Below, piece by piece: positions 43,284 to 52,131 of a stretch of DNA of 64,000 nucleotides. Source of the DNA: Candidatus Sulfopaludibacter sp. SbA3 (lineage in GTDB: Bacteria; Acidobacteriota; Terriglobia; Bryobacterales; Bryobacteraceae); contig CAMDED010000019.1 of the NCBI GenBank assembly GCA_945893365.1, forward strand, positions 1 to 64,000, read 5' to 3'. The notes beneath the pieces were generated by a model that was given only the letters and a program-made list of their open reading frames with translations, was not told the origin of the DNA and did no database searches. The translations under genes and the position numbers were made by a program. Positions within the stretch are counted from its first letter, which is position 1. Each line of letters begins with the position of its first letter.

Positions 43284-44454
43284 CCTTGCGGAATACACCC
43301 AACAAGTTGCCTCCCATGAACTTCCGGATACGTGGTTCGGAATAGCCTTTTCGAAGCATGGCATCGGTAATCATGGGGAGGTCGCGGATGTCGCGCATTC
43401 CGCGCGGGAGGGTCGGGCCGCCGTCGAAATCCGTCCCAAGCATCACGTGGTCCTCACCCACCAGTTGAATCGCCCGGTCCACCACGTTGACCCATTCATC
43501 CACCGACATCAGCAACTCGTCCGGCGCATTCAACCCCACCATGGGAAACGTCGGACCGACAATCCTGTCGATAGCCTCGATCTGCATCTGCGATTCCTTG
43601 CTGCCGATCTCGCGCGTATCCCAGAATGCCTTGCCCGCGAGCTTCGTGCGGTAGTCGAACATCTTGACGTTGTGGAATTCATTTCCGATCTGAAACCCCA
43701 TGACCCCGCCTTTAGCAGCGAGCTTCTTCAGGAGATGATCTGGCATTGTGCGCGGAATATTATTGAAACTGCGCAGGCCGTGGTGCGTGGCAAGAATGGG
43801 GTCCTTGCTGAGGTCGATCGCCTGGGCGATGGTTTCGTCGGAGCCGTGCGACACGTTGATCAACATTCCGAGGCGGTTCATCTCCGCGATCACGGCCCGC
43901 CCTCGCTCGTTGATGCCCTTCCATTTCGGCGGCGAGCAGCAGGAGTCGGCGAAATTGTTGGTCCAGTTGTGCGCCACAAGCTGCGCGGACCGCAGCCCCA
44001 GCCGGTATAGATCGCGCAGCACGCCTAAGTCGCCGTCCAAGTCGAAGCCGCCTTCGAGATCGAGCACCGCCGCAATCTTGCCCTGCTTGTTGATCCGCTC
44101 GATGTCGGACGCCTTGAGCGCGAGCTCTATCGCCGCCCGGTTCTTCTCAAGCTGGGTCAACGCCAGATCGACCAGCCTTAAGGCCTGCTTCGCTTCGAAA
44201 CGCGCCGGGTAGTACTGCTCGGTGATGAAGAGCGAGAACAGCATTGCGTCAAGGCCGCCTTCGCGCGCCCGCGGCAGGTCGAACTGGCCGTCGCTCACGC
44301 GCTCGCCCATGTCGCCGCCCTTGTAGAACTGGCGGTTGATGACGTGGACGTGAGCGTCGAACACCAGCGCATCCTTATGCACCTTGCGTGCCCGTTCGGA
44401 AACCTCGGCCGCAAGCGGCAGCAGCAAAGTGAAAAACAAGATGAGGCGCTTCAT
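43267..44454 (-). CDS. Exported membrane dipeptidase (peptidase M19)
   Basis: Renal-dipeptidase-like zinc peptidase of 395 residues. It has a signal peptide (MKRLILFFTLLLPLAAE), the first metal motif VFDAHVHVI near residue 32, DLEGGFDLDGD in the middle, LINVSHGSDETI, ATHHGLRS and a GTDFDGG motif near 330. Family members cleave dipeptides, including those with D-residues, in the periplasm. Fits the window's theme of exported peptide-degrading enzymes with ggt, M14 and M81 proteins. Confidence 0.87.
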   Translation of the reverse strand: MKRLILFFTLLLPLAAEVSERARKVHKDALVFDAHVHVINRQFYKGGDMGERVSDGQFDLPRAREGGLDAMLFSLFITEQYYPARFEAKQALRLVDLALTQLEKNRAAIELALKASDIERINKQGKIAAVLDLEGGFDLDGDLGVLRDLYRLGLRSAQLVAHNWTNNFADSCCSPPKWKGINERGRAVIAEMNRLGMLINVSHGSDETIAQAIDLSKDPILATHHGLRSFNNIPRTMPDHLLKKLAAKGGVMGFQIGNEFHNVKMFDYRTKLAGKAFWDTREIGSKESQMQIEAIDRIVGPTFPMVGLNAPDELLMSVDEWVNVVDRAIQLVGEDHVMLGTDFDGGPTLPRGMRDIRDLPMITDAMLRKGYSEPRIRKFMGGNLLGVFRKVTEKK

Positions 44455-44511
44455 TTGAGTGTCACTTCATTTTAGGCACGAACCCCCAACCGCCGCAGGC
44501 TATAATTTGCC

Positions 44512-45144
44512 ATGCGGATACTGCTTTTTTCCGGGCTCCTTCTTGCCGCCATCCTGCTGCCGTTCTTTCTGTGGGAGGGACCGATGAACGAGCTGGCGGC
44601 GAAGGTTCTCTCGAAGCAAGTCCCGGCGCTCGCGGTCGGCGGTGGAGTCGTCGCGCTGCTTGTGGCGGATGTCGTCCTGCCGATTCCATCTTCGATCGTC
44701 TCCACCTCCGCAGGCGCTCTCCTTGGATTTTGGGCGGGATTCGCCGCCGTTTGGACCGGCATGACGCTCGGCTGCATCGCCGGTTATCTTCTGGGCCGCT
44801 TCGCGCATGCGTTTGTGCGAAAGCACATTCTCGACGCGGCGGACATCGCCCGCATTCGTGAGTCCTTCGAACGCTCGGGAGGCTGGGTAATTGTTTCGAG
44901 CAGACCTCTTCCCGTTCTCGCGGAAACCGTCACCCTGATGGCGGGTGTGATCAAAGCGCCGTTTGGAACTTTCATCGCCTTGAGTGCGGCTACGAACCTT
45001 GCGCTTGCGGCCGTGTACGCCGCGGCTGGCGCTGCCGCTTATTCGGGCGAGTCGATCACATTATGGATTGCCGCCGGGTTGGGGATCCCCTGGGTGGCGC
45101 GAGCGGTCCACCGGAGAGTCGCGCGCAAGCGCGCGGCGGGTTAA
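44512..45144 (+). CDS. VTT/SNARE-associated domain membrane protein (DedA-like)
   Basis: A 210-residue integral membrane protein with four to five hydrophobic segments. The VTT core is recognisable: ADVVLPIPSSIVSTSAGALLGFWAG near residue 55, GYLLGRFAHAFV, and SSRPLPVLAETVTLMAGVIKAPFGTF near 125, with the conserved Arg-Pro-x-Pro. Family members act in membrane homeostasis and undecaprenyl or phospholipid flipping. The role here is not predictable. It overlaps no gene and ends 23 bases before the M81 gene. Confidence 0.8.
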   Translation: MRILLFSGLLLAAILLPFFLWEGPMNELAAKVLSKQVPALAVGGGVVALLVADVVLPIPSSIVSTSAGALLGFWAGFAAVWTGMTLGCIAGYLLGRFAHAFVRKHILDAADIARIRESFERSGGWVIVSSRPLPVLAETVTLMAGVIKAPFGTFIALSAATNLALAAVYAAAGAAAYSGESITLWIAAGLGIPWVARAVHRRVARKRAAG

Positions 45145-45167
45145 GCGACCGCGATACAATCGAACCC

Positions 45168-46700
45168 ATGCGAAGCGTTCTCATATTCCTGATTACCATC
45201 GAAGCCCTTTCGGCGCAGGCCTCCCGGCCGCGCATTGCCATCGCCGGCATCGCGCACGAATCGAACTCCTTCAGCCCCACGCCCACGACGCTCAAGGACT
45301 TCATGATCCGCCGCGGCGATGAGATCGTTCGCGAGTGGGCCGAGAGCAACCATGAAATCGCGGGCTACATCGCAGGCGCGAAATTGTATGATTTCGAAAT
45401 CTACCCAACGCTGATGTCACAGGCCATTCCGGCCGGCCCGGTCACCAATGAAGCGCTGGACAAGATCACGGGCGAGATCATAGACCGCCTGAAGAAGGCT
45501 CCAAAGCTCGATGGACTGCTCCTCGCCCTCCACGGCGCAATGGTTACCGAAACCTATCCGCACGGCGATCCCGAAGTGATGAAGCGTCTGCGCGCGGCGC
45601 TTGGAAAGGATTTTCCGATCGTCGTGACCCACGATTTTCATGCCAATATCGCACCCGATATGTGGAAGCTGTCAACGGCGCTGATTACGTACAAAGAAGT
45701 CCCGCACGTGGATCAGAAGAACCGCGGCCTGAAGGCGGCGGAGATCATGTCCGGAATCGCCCGCGGAAAGTTCAAGCCTACTCAGGCCGGCGTGAAGCCG
45801 GCGATGATCTACAACATCCGCTACCACCACACGAGTTCGGAACCGCTTCTGCCCATCGTTGCCGAGACCAAGCGCATGGAAAAGCAGCCGAAGATTCTCG
45901 CCGCCAGTGTGTCCGGCGGCTATCAGTACGCGGACGTCGAGTGGGTCGGCCCGACTGCCGTGGTCGTGACGGATAACGATCCGGAACTCGCGCAGCGCGA
46001 AGCGCAACGCCTCTCCGATATGCTTTGGGCCACCCGCGACAAGCTCACCAAACAACTTCCGGAAGCGCCGGCGGCCGTGAAGGCGGCGATCGCCGAGCGG
46101 AAGTTCCCGGTCGTCCTCGTCGAAATGGGCGACAACATCGGTGGCGGATCGGCCGGCGACAGCACGTTCATGCTGGCCGAATTGCTCAAACAGAAGGCGA
46201 AGGGTTGGGTCGAAGCCGTTGCCGATCCGGCGGCTGTGTCGATTGCGTCGCGAGCCGGCGTCGGCGCTCCGTTCAACGAGCTTGTCGGCGGTAAAATCGA
46301 CGGCCTGCATGGCGCTCCCGTAAGAGTGAAGGGCGTGGTGAAGTCGCTGCACAACGGCAAGTACATCGAGACGGAGGCGAGGCACGGAGGCGCGCGATAT
46401 CACGATCAGGGCCTCACCGCGGTGATTGAAGTCGAGGGCTCGACCCTCGATCTGCCTACGCTGCTGATGCTCACGACCAGGCGTCAGGTGCCGTTCAGCC
46501 TGCATCAGCTCATCAGTTGCGGGATTTACCCGGAAAAGCAGAAGATTCTTGTCGTAAAAGCGGCGATTGCTTTCCGCGCGGCCTACGAGCCGATCGCCGC
46601 CCGCATCATTGAAGTCGACACAGGCGGCCTGACCGCCGTGAATCCCGCTCGTTTCAAGTACGTCCGCGCGCGCAAGGGTCTGTTCGGACTCGACAAGTAG
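45168..46700 (+). CDS. M81-family metallopeptidase (MlrC-like), exported
   Basis: A 510-residue protein from ATG 45168 with a short signal-like N-terminus (MRSVLIFLITIEALSAQA). RIAIAGIAHESNSFSP at the start, LLLALHGAMVTE, THDFHANIAP and YKEVPHVD with the metal ligands are typical of the DUF1485/M81 family. MlrC is the microcystin-linearising protein's partner that degrades peptide products, but most members have unknown substrates. A C-terminal MlrC domain follows. The open frame starts 35 codons earlier, inside the VTT gene, without homology. Confidence 0.85.
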   Translation: MRSVLIFLITIEALSAQASRPRIAIAGIAHESNSFSPTPTTLKDFMIRRGDEIVREWAESNHEIAGYIAGAKLYDFEIYPTLMSQAIPAGPVTNEALDKITGEIIDRLKKAPKLDGLLLALHGAMVTETYPHGDPEVMKRLRAALGKDFPIVVTHDFHANIAPDMWKLSTALITYKEVPHVDQKNRGLKAAEIMSGIARGKFKPTQAGVKPAMIYNIRYHHTSSEPLLPIVAETKRMEKQPKILAASVSGGYQYADVEWVGPTAVVVTDNDPELAQREAQRLSDMLWATRDKLTKQLPEAPAAVKAAIAERKFPVVLVEMGDNIGGGSAGDSTFMLAELLKQKAKGWVEAVADPAAVSIASRAGVGAPFNELVGGKIDGLHGAPVRVKGVVKSLHNGKYIETEARHGGARYHDQGLTAVIEVEGSTLDLPTLLMLTTRRQVPFSLHQLISCGIYPEKQKILVVKAAIAFRAAYEPIAARIIEVDTGGLTAVNPARFKYVRARKGLFGLDK

Positions 46701-46746
46701 CGGCACCGGCGGGTGTCTTCGTAAGAGGGCTGTCGTAAACTGGTAT

Positions 46747-48165
46747 TTGCCTTCCTCTTCGGATTCACTTACCATCGTCATTCTCGCGGCCGGTTTCGGC
46801 ACGCGGATGAAAAGCCGCACGCCCAAGGTGCTGCATCGCGCCGGTGGACGCGCTCTCGTCGAACACGTCGTGGATACGGCTGTCGCGCTAACCACTCCCG
46901 ATCGGGTATTCGTCGTCACCGGTCACATGGGCGAGAAGGTTCGCGAGACGCTCGCCCCTCGCGGCGTCGCTTTCATCGATCAGGCGGAACCGAAGGGGAC
47001 CGGACACGCCGTCATGGTGGGCCGCGGCGTCCTTTCAGGGCTCGATGGCAGTCTGGTGGTCCTCTACGGGGACTGCCCCATGATTTCCGCCGCGACCTTG
47101 CGGGAATTGGTTCGCCGCCGCCGTGAGTCGGGCGCGGCCGCCACGCTGGTCAGCACTGTCCTTCCCGATCCGCCGGCCTGGGGACGGGTGATCCACGACG
47201 CCCGCGGCAACGTGTGCGCCATAGTCGAAGTAAGAGCCGCCACGCCCGAACAGCTTGCTATTAAGGAGTTGAATGCCGGCATCTACTGTTTCGACGCGCC
47301 GCTTTTCTGGAAGCATGCCGATGAGATTCAGACGGACAATCCAGCGGGCGAATACTACCTCACCGATATGGTCGGAATCCTTCATCGCGCCGGCCACGCG
47401 ATCGAGTCGATGCGTATCGACGATCCAAACGAAGTTTTCGGCATCAACGACCGCGTCGAGCTTGCTGTCGCCGACCGCCTGATCCGCGAACGGAAAGCAC
47501 GCGAGTTAATGCTCGACGGCGTGACGATAGAGAAGCCCGAAACGGTTTCGATCGACGCCCAGGTGAAGATCGGCATGGACACCGTCATCGAGCCGTTTGT
47601 CCGTATCCTTGGCGATACGGTTGTCGGCGAAGCCTGCCACATCGGCGCGGGCGCGATTATTGTCGATTCCGAACTTGGCGATCGCGTGCAGGTAGGCTCC
47701 TACACACTAATCGGCACGTCAAAGCTTGAGGACGATGTGCAGGCCGGCCCCTTCGCGCGGCTCCGCATGGCGAACCTTGTGGAGAAGGATGCGCGAATCG
47801 GCAACTTCGTCGAATTGAAGAAGACGCGCCTCGGTCCCGGATCGAAGGCGATGCACCTGGCGTACTTGGGCGACTCGACGCTCGGCGCGGGGGTGAACGT
47901 CGGCGCGGGAACTATCACCTGCAACTACGATGGGCGGCTCAAGCATCAAACAATCATTGGTTCGGGCGCTTTCATCGGAAGCAATTCGACGATTGTGGCG
48001 CCCGCTCAAATCGGCTGTGACGCCTACCTCGCCGCCGGCTCCGTGATCACGGAGCCCGTTCCGCCGGACGCCTTGGCTGTGGGCCGCGCCCGGCAGGTGA
48101 ATAAGCCGGGCTGGGCGAAAAAGAGGCTCGCGAAAGCCAAAGAGGTCACGCCGGTTTCGAGCTAG
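46747..48165 (+). CDS. glmU: Bifunctional GlmU: N-acetylglucosamine-1-P uridyltransferase / acetyltransferase
   Basis: Makes UDP-GlcNAc, the precursor of peptidoglycan and lipopolysaccharide. The 472-residue product has the pyrophosphorylase domain with ILAAGFGTRMKSRTPKVLH near the N-terminus and LYGDCPMIS, then a left-handed beta-helix of hexapeptide repeats. The acetyltransferase active region includes KAMHLAYLGDS and NVGAGTITCNYDG. Start is TTG at 46747, because no ATG lies between the upstream stop and the first strand. Functionally it feeds the dcw pathway at 4-20 kb. Confidence 0.94.
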   Translation: MPSSSDSLTIVILAAGFGTRMKSRTPKVLHRAGGRALVEHVVDTAVALTTPDRVFVVTGHMGEKVRETLAPRGVAFIDQAEPKGTGHAVMVGRGVLSGLDGSLVVLYGDCPMISAATLRELVRRRRESGAAATLVSTVLPDPPAWGRVIHDARGNVCAIVEVRAATPEQLAIKELNAGIYCFDAPLFWKHADEIQTDNPAGEYYLTDMVGILHRAGHAIESMRIDDPNEVFGINDRVELAVADRLIRERKARELMLDGVTIEKPETVSIDAQVKIGMDTVIEPFVRILGDTVVGEACHIGAGAIIVDSELGDRVQVGSYTLIGTSKLEDDVQAGPFARLRMANLVEKDARIGNFVELKKTRLGPGSKAMHLAYLGDSTLGAGVNVGAGTITCNYDGRLKHQTIIGSGAFIGSNSTIVAPAQIGCDAYLAAGSVITEPVPPDALAVGRARQVNKPGWAKKRLAKAKEVTPVSS

Positions 48166-48197
48166 CGGCAATACCGGTCACTCGAAAAGTGACATTG

Positions 48198-48244
48198 GGC
48201 CGGGAGGCCTGTCTTACTGGCATGTCCACAGCCTCGTCAGAGGC
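48198..48244. repeat. Intergenic double-hairpin repeat, copy 1
   Basis: GGCC-GGGA-GGCC (48198-48209) continues into TGTC, and GCCTC-GTCA-GAGGC (48231-48244) forms a second small hairpin. The two modules resemble those at 53736-53775 in sequence and order (GGCCTGTC, then GCCTCGTC-GAGGCC). A family of dispersed palindromic repeats is the likely explanation. Between glmU and the PQQ-propeller gene. Confidence 0.55.
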
Positions 48245-48436
48245 CAGGCGCACCTTCCGGGGAACTCTTTCGCGCTCCTGTGTCGCCGCCGGCGATCCAC
48301 TGCCACCGAGGTCCGAGTGTCGCGAACGCGCCGCCAGCGGCGTGAATCGCCCGGGCAGCCCGCCAAATTAGCCCAGGTACCGGGCTTTTTCCAGATATCG
48401 TGGGAACATTTCTCATTCCAAAGCGTCTTAAAGCAA

Positions 48437-49669
48437 ATGACGCGCAGAGAGTGCCTGCTTCTCGCCGCAGCCGCCGCGCAGGCGCAACAGAAGCCCGCGG
48501 GCTGGCGCCAATGGGGCGGCCCCCACGGAAATTTTCAGATTCCCGACGGCCCGCCCATCCAATCGCAATGGCCCGCGTCCGGCCCGAAAGTGGTCTGGAA
48601 GCGTCCACTCGGCGACGGCTATAGCTCGCCTTCAATCGATAACGGCGTCCTCTACACCTTGTACGGCAGCTCCGGCGCGGAGACAACAATCGCAGCCGAC
48701 GCAGCCACCGGCAAGACCATCTGGGAGCAAACGGCGCGCCACAACTTTCGCTCCGAGGCGCCCGACATGGGCCACGGCCCCTACGCCACGCCGCTCGTGG
48801 CCGCGGACCGAATCTTTACCGCGGGCGTCACCGGCCGAATCGAGTGCCGCGCCCGCAAGGACGGCGCTTTGCTGTGGAAGCAGGAGCTTTGGAGCGATCA
48901 CAAAGGCACCCGCCTCCCTTACGGCTACGCGTCGAGTCCCATCGCCTTCCGCGACACGATCATCGTGCCCTGCGGCGGTAGAGGCAAATCGCTCATCGCC
49001 TTCCGCCAGTCCGACGGCGCGGTGGCCTGGGCCGCGAACGACTATCCGAACGTCTACTCCTCACCGGTATTCATCAACGTCGACGGTCTCGAACAGCTTA
49101 CCGCCGTCATGGACGGCTACGTCTTCGCCGTGAATCCCCACAATGGCGACCCGCAGTGGCGCATCCCTTTCCAGGCGAGCTACAGCATCGCGGTGGCCTC
49201 GCCCGTTTGGACGACGGGCAACCTCCTTTTCGTCTCATCGGAATACGACGCCGGCGCCAAGGCGATCAAATTGGAACGGAACGGCCTGAAGACTGAGGCC
49301 AAGGAAGTGTGGTCGTCCAACAGGCTTCGCCTTCACCACGGAAACGCCATCTGCATTGACGGAACGATCTACTTTTCGAGCGGGGGCAAAGGGTCCGTCG
49401 CCGTCCTATCCGCGGTCGACGCCGCGACAGGCAGGATCCTCTGGCAGGAGCGTACCGTCTCGAAAGCGACGTTCGTCTGGGCCGACCGGAAGCTGATCAC
49501 GCTCAATCAGGATGGCAGCCTGATGCTCGTCCAACCCGGACCGCAAGGCTTCAAGGTATTGGCGAAGGCCGAACTTCTTACGAGCATCGCGTGGACTCCG
49601 CCCGTTCTCGTGGGCACCCGCCTGTACCTCCGCGACCGCAAATCTCTGATGGCCGTCGAGCTCGGCTGA
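48437..49669 (+). CDS. Secreted PQQ-type beta-propeller protein
   Basis: About 410 residues from ATG 48437, with a short signal peptide (MTRRECLLLAAAAAQAQQ) and the entry motif GWRQWGGPHGNFQ. Repeated blade motifs include TLYGSSGAETTIAADAATGKTIWEQ (in parts) and AATGRILWQE. It is the EF-hand-free relative of the protein at 38832. Family members include quinoprotein dehydrogenase-like and BamB-like proteins; the catalytic Asp/calcium site of true PQQ dehydrogenases is not apparent. The frame is open upstream to 48317, but that part lacks homology. Confidence 0.78.
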   Translation: MTRRECLLLAAAAAQAQQKPAGWRQWGGPHGNFQIPDGPPIQSQWPASGPKVVWKRPLGDGYSSPSIDNGVLYTLYGSSGAETTIAADAATGKTIWEQTARHNFRSEAPDMGHGPYATPLVAADRIFTAGVTGRIECRARKDGALLWKQELWSDHKGTRLPYGYASSPIAFRDTIIVPCGGRGKSLIAFRQSDGAVAWAANDYPNVYSSPVFINVDGLEQLTAVMDGYVFAVNPHNGDPQWRIPFQASYSIAVASPVWTTGNLLFVSSEYDAGAKAIKLERNGLKTEAKEVWSSNRLRLHHGNAICIDGTIYFSSGGKGSVAVLSAVDAATGRILWQERTVSKATFVWADRKLITLNQDGSLMLVQPGPQGFKVLAKAELLTSIAWTPPVLVGTRLYLRDRKSLMAVELG

Positions 49670-49988
49670 GTACACGCATTCGCCTTCAAAGCGTCTCCAC
49701 CGCCTCTTCGCGTAACGCGCACCCGTCATTTCGCCTGGTCGATTACCCGGAAGGTCCACGATGATTTGGCGGCCATGAAACTTGCTTACCTGAAGCCGAA
49801 CCAGAGCATCGACAAACACCTTATCCCTCAACGAAGCGGTCGGCGAGTTATATGGATTATCGGCGTCATTTCGCGCCATGGAAGCGGCGCCCGGCTTGAA
49901 GACGCACTTCTTCAATATGATCCCCTCACTGTGCGCGCCCGAATGAGCGGAACATCGGCCTGAAATTGGAGAGCCGGCTCTCCACGCA
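49670..49988. other. Gene-free gap downstream of the PQQ protein
   Basis: This 319-base gap between convergent genes has short open frames on both strands (65 codons on plus from 49766; a longer minus frame running antisense into the PQQ gene). None shows a motif I recognise. It may hold decayed sequence at the edge of the AT-richer island that follows. Confidence 0.4.
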
Positions 49989-50633
49989 TTACGAAGGGCG
50001 AAACCCGAGTTTCCGTATGGATGACCGGCCTGTCGCGGCCGGGGAGTTTGTAGCGATCGCTTTGGCATGGATACGCTCGCCCTGTGTCCAGGCGATCCAC
50101 CCGGAGCCGAGCGCGACCCGGTCTCCGCCGGAGGACTGAACTTCGTGTGGGGCCGAGTCCGCAGGGTCGATCCAAAAGACGGTGGAGTTCGTGGCGACGG
50201 CGAGTAGAGAGCCGTCCACGGCGCAATCCTGCACCCGGCCCTTGAGTGGATACGAAGCTCCGTTAAGATCCATAATGTCATCCGGCCGATTGGGTGGGGA
50301 ACGCACCGAAGGGTTGCCGGGAAGACCGCTACAGGCGGTGTTGCCCTCTTCTTTCCTAGGGCAGGCGGCTTTGATAGGACGCTCAATCCCGGTCGTCAGA
50401 TCGAAAGCATGCGCACCCTCGTTGTCGCAGAAGGTGAGCGCATCGCCGGCAAGGCGCAGAGCGTAAGCCTCGCCTCGAGACGGAGCGTCGATACTTTTTT
50501 TCGCTGGGGCGGTTGAGGCTTGAGGAGACGTTTTGGTGGGAATGGATTCGCCATCGGTGGGCTTAGACGATCTGCCATACGGCGACGGGCAAGCGCAAAG
50601 TGCAAGGGTGATCGACACGAGGAGATAGCGCAC
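49989..50633 (-). CDS. Putative lipoprotein with propeller-like strands
   Basis: A 214-residue protein beginning MRYLLVSITLALCACPSPYG, a short signal with a lipobox-like LCAC. A Ser/Thr/Pro-rich linker (to about 55) is followed by two Cys-containing strands and blade-like repeats such as GSLLAVATNSTVFWIDPADSA and RVALGSGWIAWTQGERIHA. I do not recognise a named family; similar lipoproteins occur in Myxococcota, from memory. It lies 172 bases downstream of the muramidase on the same strand and shares its lower GC, suggesting the two travelled together. Confidence 0.6.
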   Translation of the reverse strand: MRYLLVSITLALCACPSPYGRSSKPTDGESIPTKTSPQASTAPAKKSIDAPSRGEAYALRLAGDALTFCDNEGAHAFDLTTGIERPIKAACPRKEEGNTACSGLPGNPSVRSPPNRPDDIMDLNGASYPLKGRVQDCAVDGSLLAVATNSTVFWIDPADSAPHEVQSSGGDRVALGSGWIAWTQGERIHAKAIATNSPAATGRSSIRKLGFRPS

Positions 50634-50805
50634 GATGTTACCTTTGCCGGCGTTAGGTTCGGCGGCTCATCATTGGCATACAGACACTGTGGATCGGAAG
50701 CCGGGACCAATCTCGACACCTCCCGCGAAGCAGCCCCATTCGCGGCGGGCGGCGGAGCGTGGCCGAAACTCGAACCTTGACGCTCTTACGCAGATCCCGG
50801 TCCGA

Positions 50806-51684
50806 TCAGACGGCGAAAGCGGCATCGATCTTCTTCTTCTGGGCAGTCATGCTTTTAGCATAATCGGCCTCCGCACCAGTGTAGTAGCCGGCTTCCTTCA
50901 AGCTCTTGGCGACGCCGGCACAGTTTCCGCCGTTGACCTCGGTAACGTAATTGGGATTTTTGTTCGCGATCTTCTTGTGGTGTTCCAACCATATCTGGAC
51001 GCCCTCCGTGAGGGAGGGATACGCGCGAAATCGGCATTGGCGGTGCGGCGGTTGAAAGACAACCACCTTTTTCCCCGCAGGGCAGGACCAGCCCTTTTCC
51101 CTGATTTCTTCGTCGGTGGCAAATCGGGCAAGACCGGCGGATTTGGCGATTTGGTCGTCGGCCTCTTTGGGGGAATCGCATTCCCAAACGTTCTTGAGGT
51201 ACATGTGCAGCTTATCCTCTCCCGCCTTAACGTTACCCAGATTCCAATTGAAGCAGTACCTGCCTCCACCGGTTTCGTGCATGAATTGAGCGGTGAGGGT
51301 TCGCGCGCCGGTTTCAGTCAGGTCCTTCCAATCCGTCTTTAGCGCATCGACTACTTCGCCAGGGTTTGGAATGGTATTCTTTGTGGGCACTTCGTTGGGG
51401 CTAGAGGTAAACTTCTTGCCTGGACCGGAGGACGCGCTCGCATTTAGAGCTTTGAGCGTCGGGCCGCCAGGATCGATGCGGCCGTCGGGCGATTCCGATT
51501 TGAGTACGCGGCGTTGGAAATCCTCAATGACTTCGATGGTGAGACCATCGCAAACGCCGGTAACGGGCAGAGGATCGTGTGGGGTGAGGTGGCCAACGCA
51601 CGCGTTGAGGAGCGTTTGAATGACGTTCACATCGGCCTGGCGATTGACACCGCCTTTGCCGACCGATGCTTCAATGTTGTGCAT
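50806..51684 (-). CDS. Peptidoglycan-binding and glucosaminidase/muramidase-like protein
   Basis: A 292-residue protein without a signal peptide. Residues about 1-85 form a peptidoglycan-binding-1-like domain (GKGGVNRQADVNVIQTLLN, then IEVIEDFQRRVLK). A linker leads to a lysozyme/FlgJ-like domain with AQFMHETGGG (candidate catalytic Glu near 137), CFNWNLGNVKAG and RAYPSLTEGVQIWL. The GxGGxNxxxDVxxVQ-type entry is frequent in phage-like and secretion-system wall hydrolases that lack a Sec signal. GC is visibly lower than its neighbours. Paired with the lipoprotein at 49989. Confidence 0.72.
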   Translation of the reverse strand: MHNIEASVGKGGVNRQADVNVIQTLLNACVGHLTPHDPLPVTGVCDGLTIEVIEDFQRRVLKSESPDGRIDPGGPTLKALNASASSGPGKKFTSSPNEVPTKNTIPNPGEVVDALKTDWKDLTETGARTLTAQFMHETGGGRYCFNWNLGNVKAGEDKLHMYLKNVWECDSPKEADDQIAKSAGLARFATDEEIREKGWSCPAGKKVVVFQPPHRQCRFRAYPSLTEGVQIWLEHHKKIANKNPNYVTEVNGGNCAGVAKSLKEAGYYTGAEADYAKSMTAQKKKIDAAFAV

Positions 51685-52131
51685 AAATCAACTCTCCCGA
51701 ATTCGGAGCATACTATCTTTCAGGTAAGCGTGCAACGGCAAGGGGAATAGCGCTAAGGCGGTTATTAACTTGACCAGGCCACAAGACCTGAGCGAACTCG
51801 CGTCATGGTTTCGAACGGAGCAAGAGTGCCGGACTACCTGTTTCGTCTGCTTGGCCAATAGCGCCGAGCGACGCTGAGCCCGGGGTGAGATCGGCTGAGG
51901 GGATGAGTGGAATTCGATGAGACATACTTGGGGACTTGGAAAAGGAGAACCGGGCCGCAAGACGGGGGGTAAGTGCTTGATCGCCGCTCAGATCGCCATC
52001 GCCGCCCCCCGCTGTCATCCGGAGGGTTTTTCGATGCTGCCTTCCACCGCGCATGCGGCAGGCCGCAAACGACGATGGCCTGCCCCAGCGTTCACAATAG
52101 TCAGCGTCGAAACTGACTTTACGCAACGCCG
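51685..52131. other. Gene-free region with a hairpin
   Basis: The 447 bases between the muramidase start and the aldolase stop hold no frame I can support. A perfect 8-bp hairpin, GGCAGGCC (52057-52064) and GGCCTGCC (52077-52084), lies 48 bases downstream of the aldolase stop and may end the ABC operon transcript. A nearby segment (about 52010-52035) resembles the widespread TGTCATCC-type dispersed repeats. The muramidase promoter should be near 51700. Confidence 0.45.

Noticed and set aside
49406-50386. 326-codon minus frame covering the PQQ gene end and the gap
   Set aside because: It overlaps both flanking genes and shows no recognisable domain; the part in the gap alone is not convincing.
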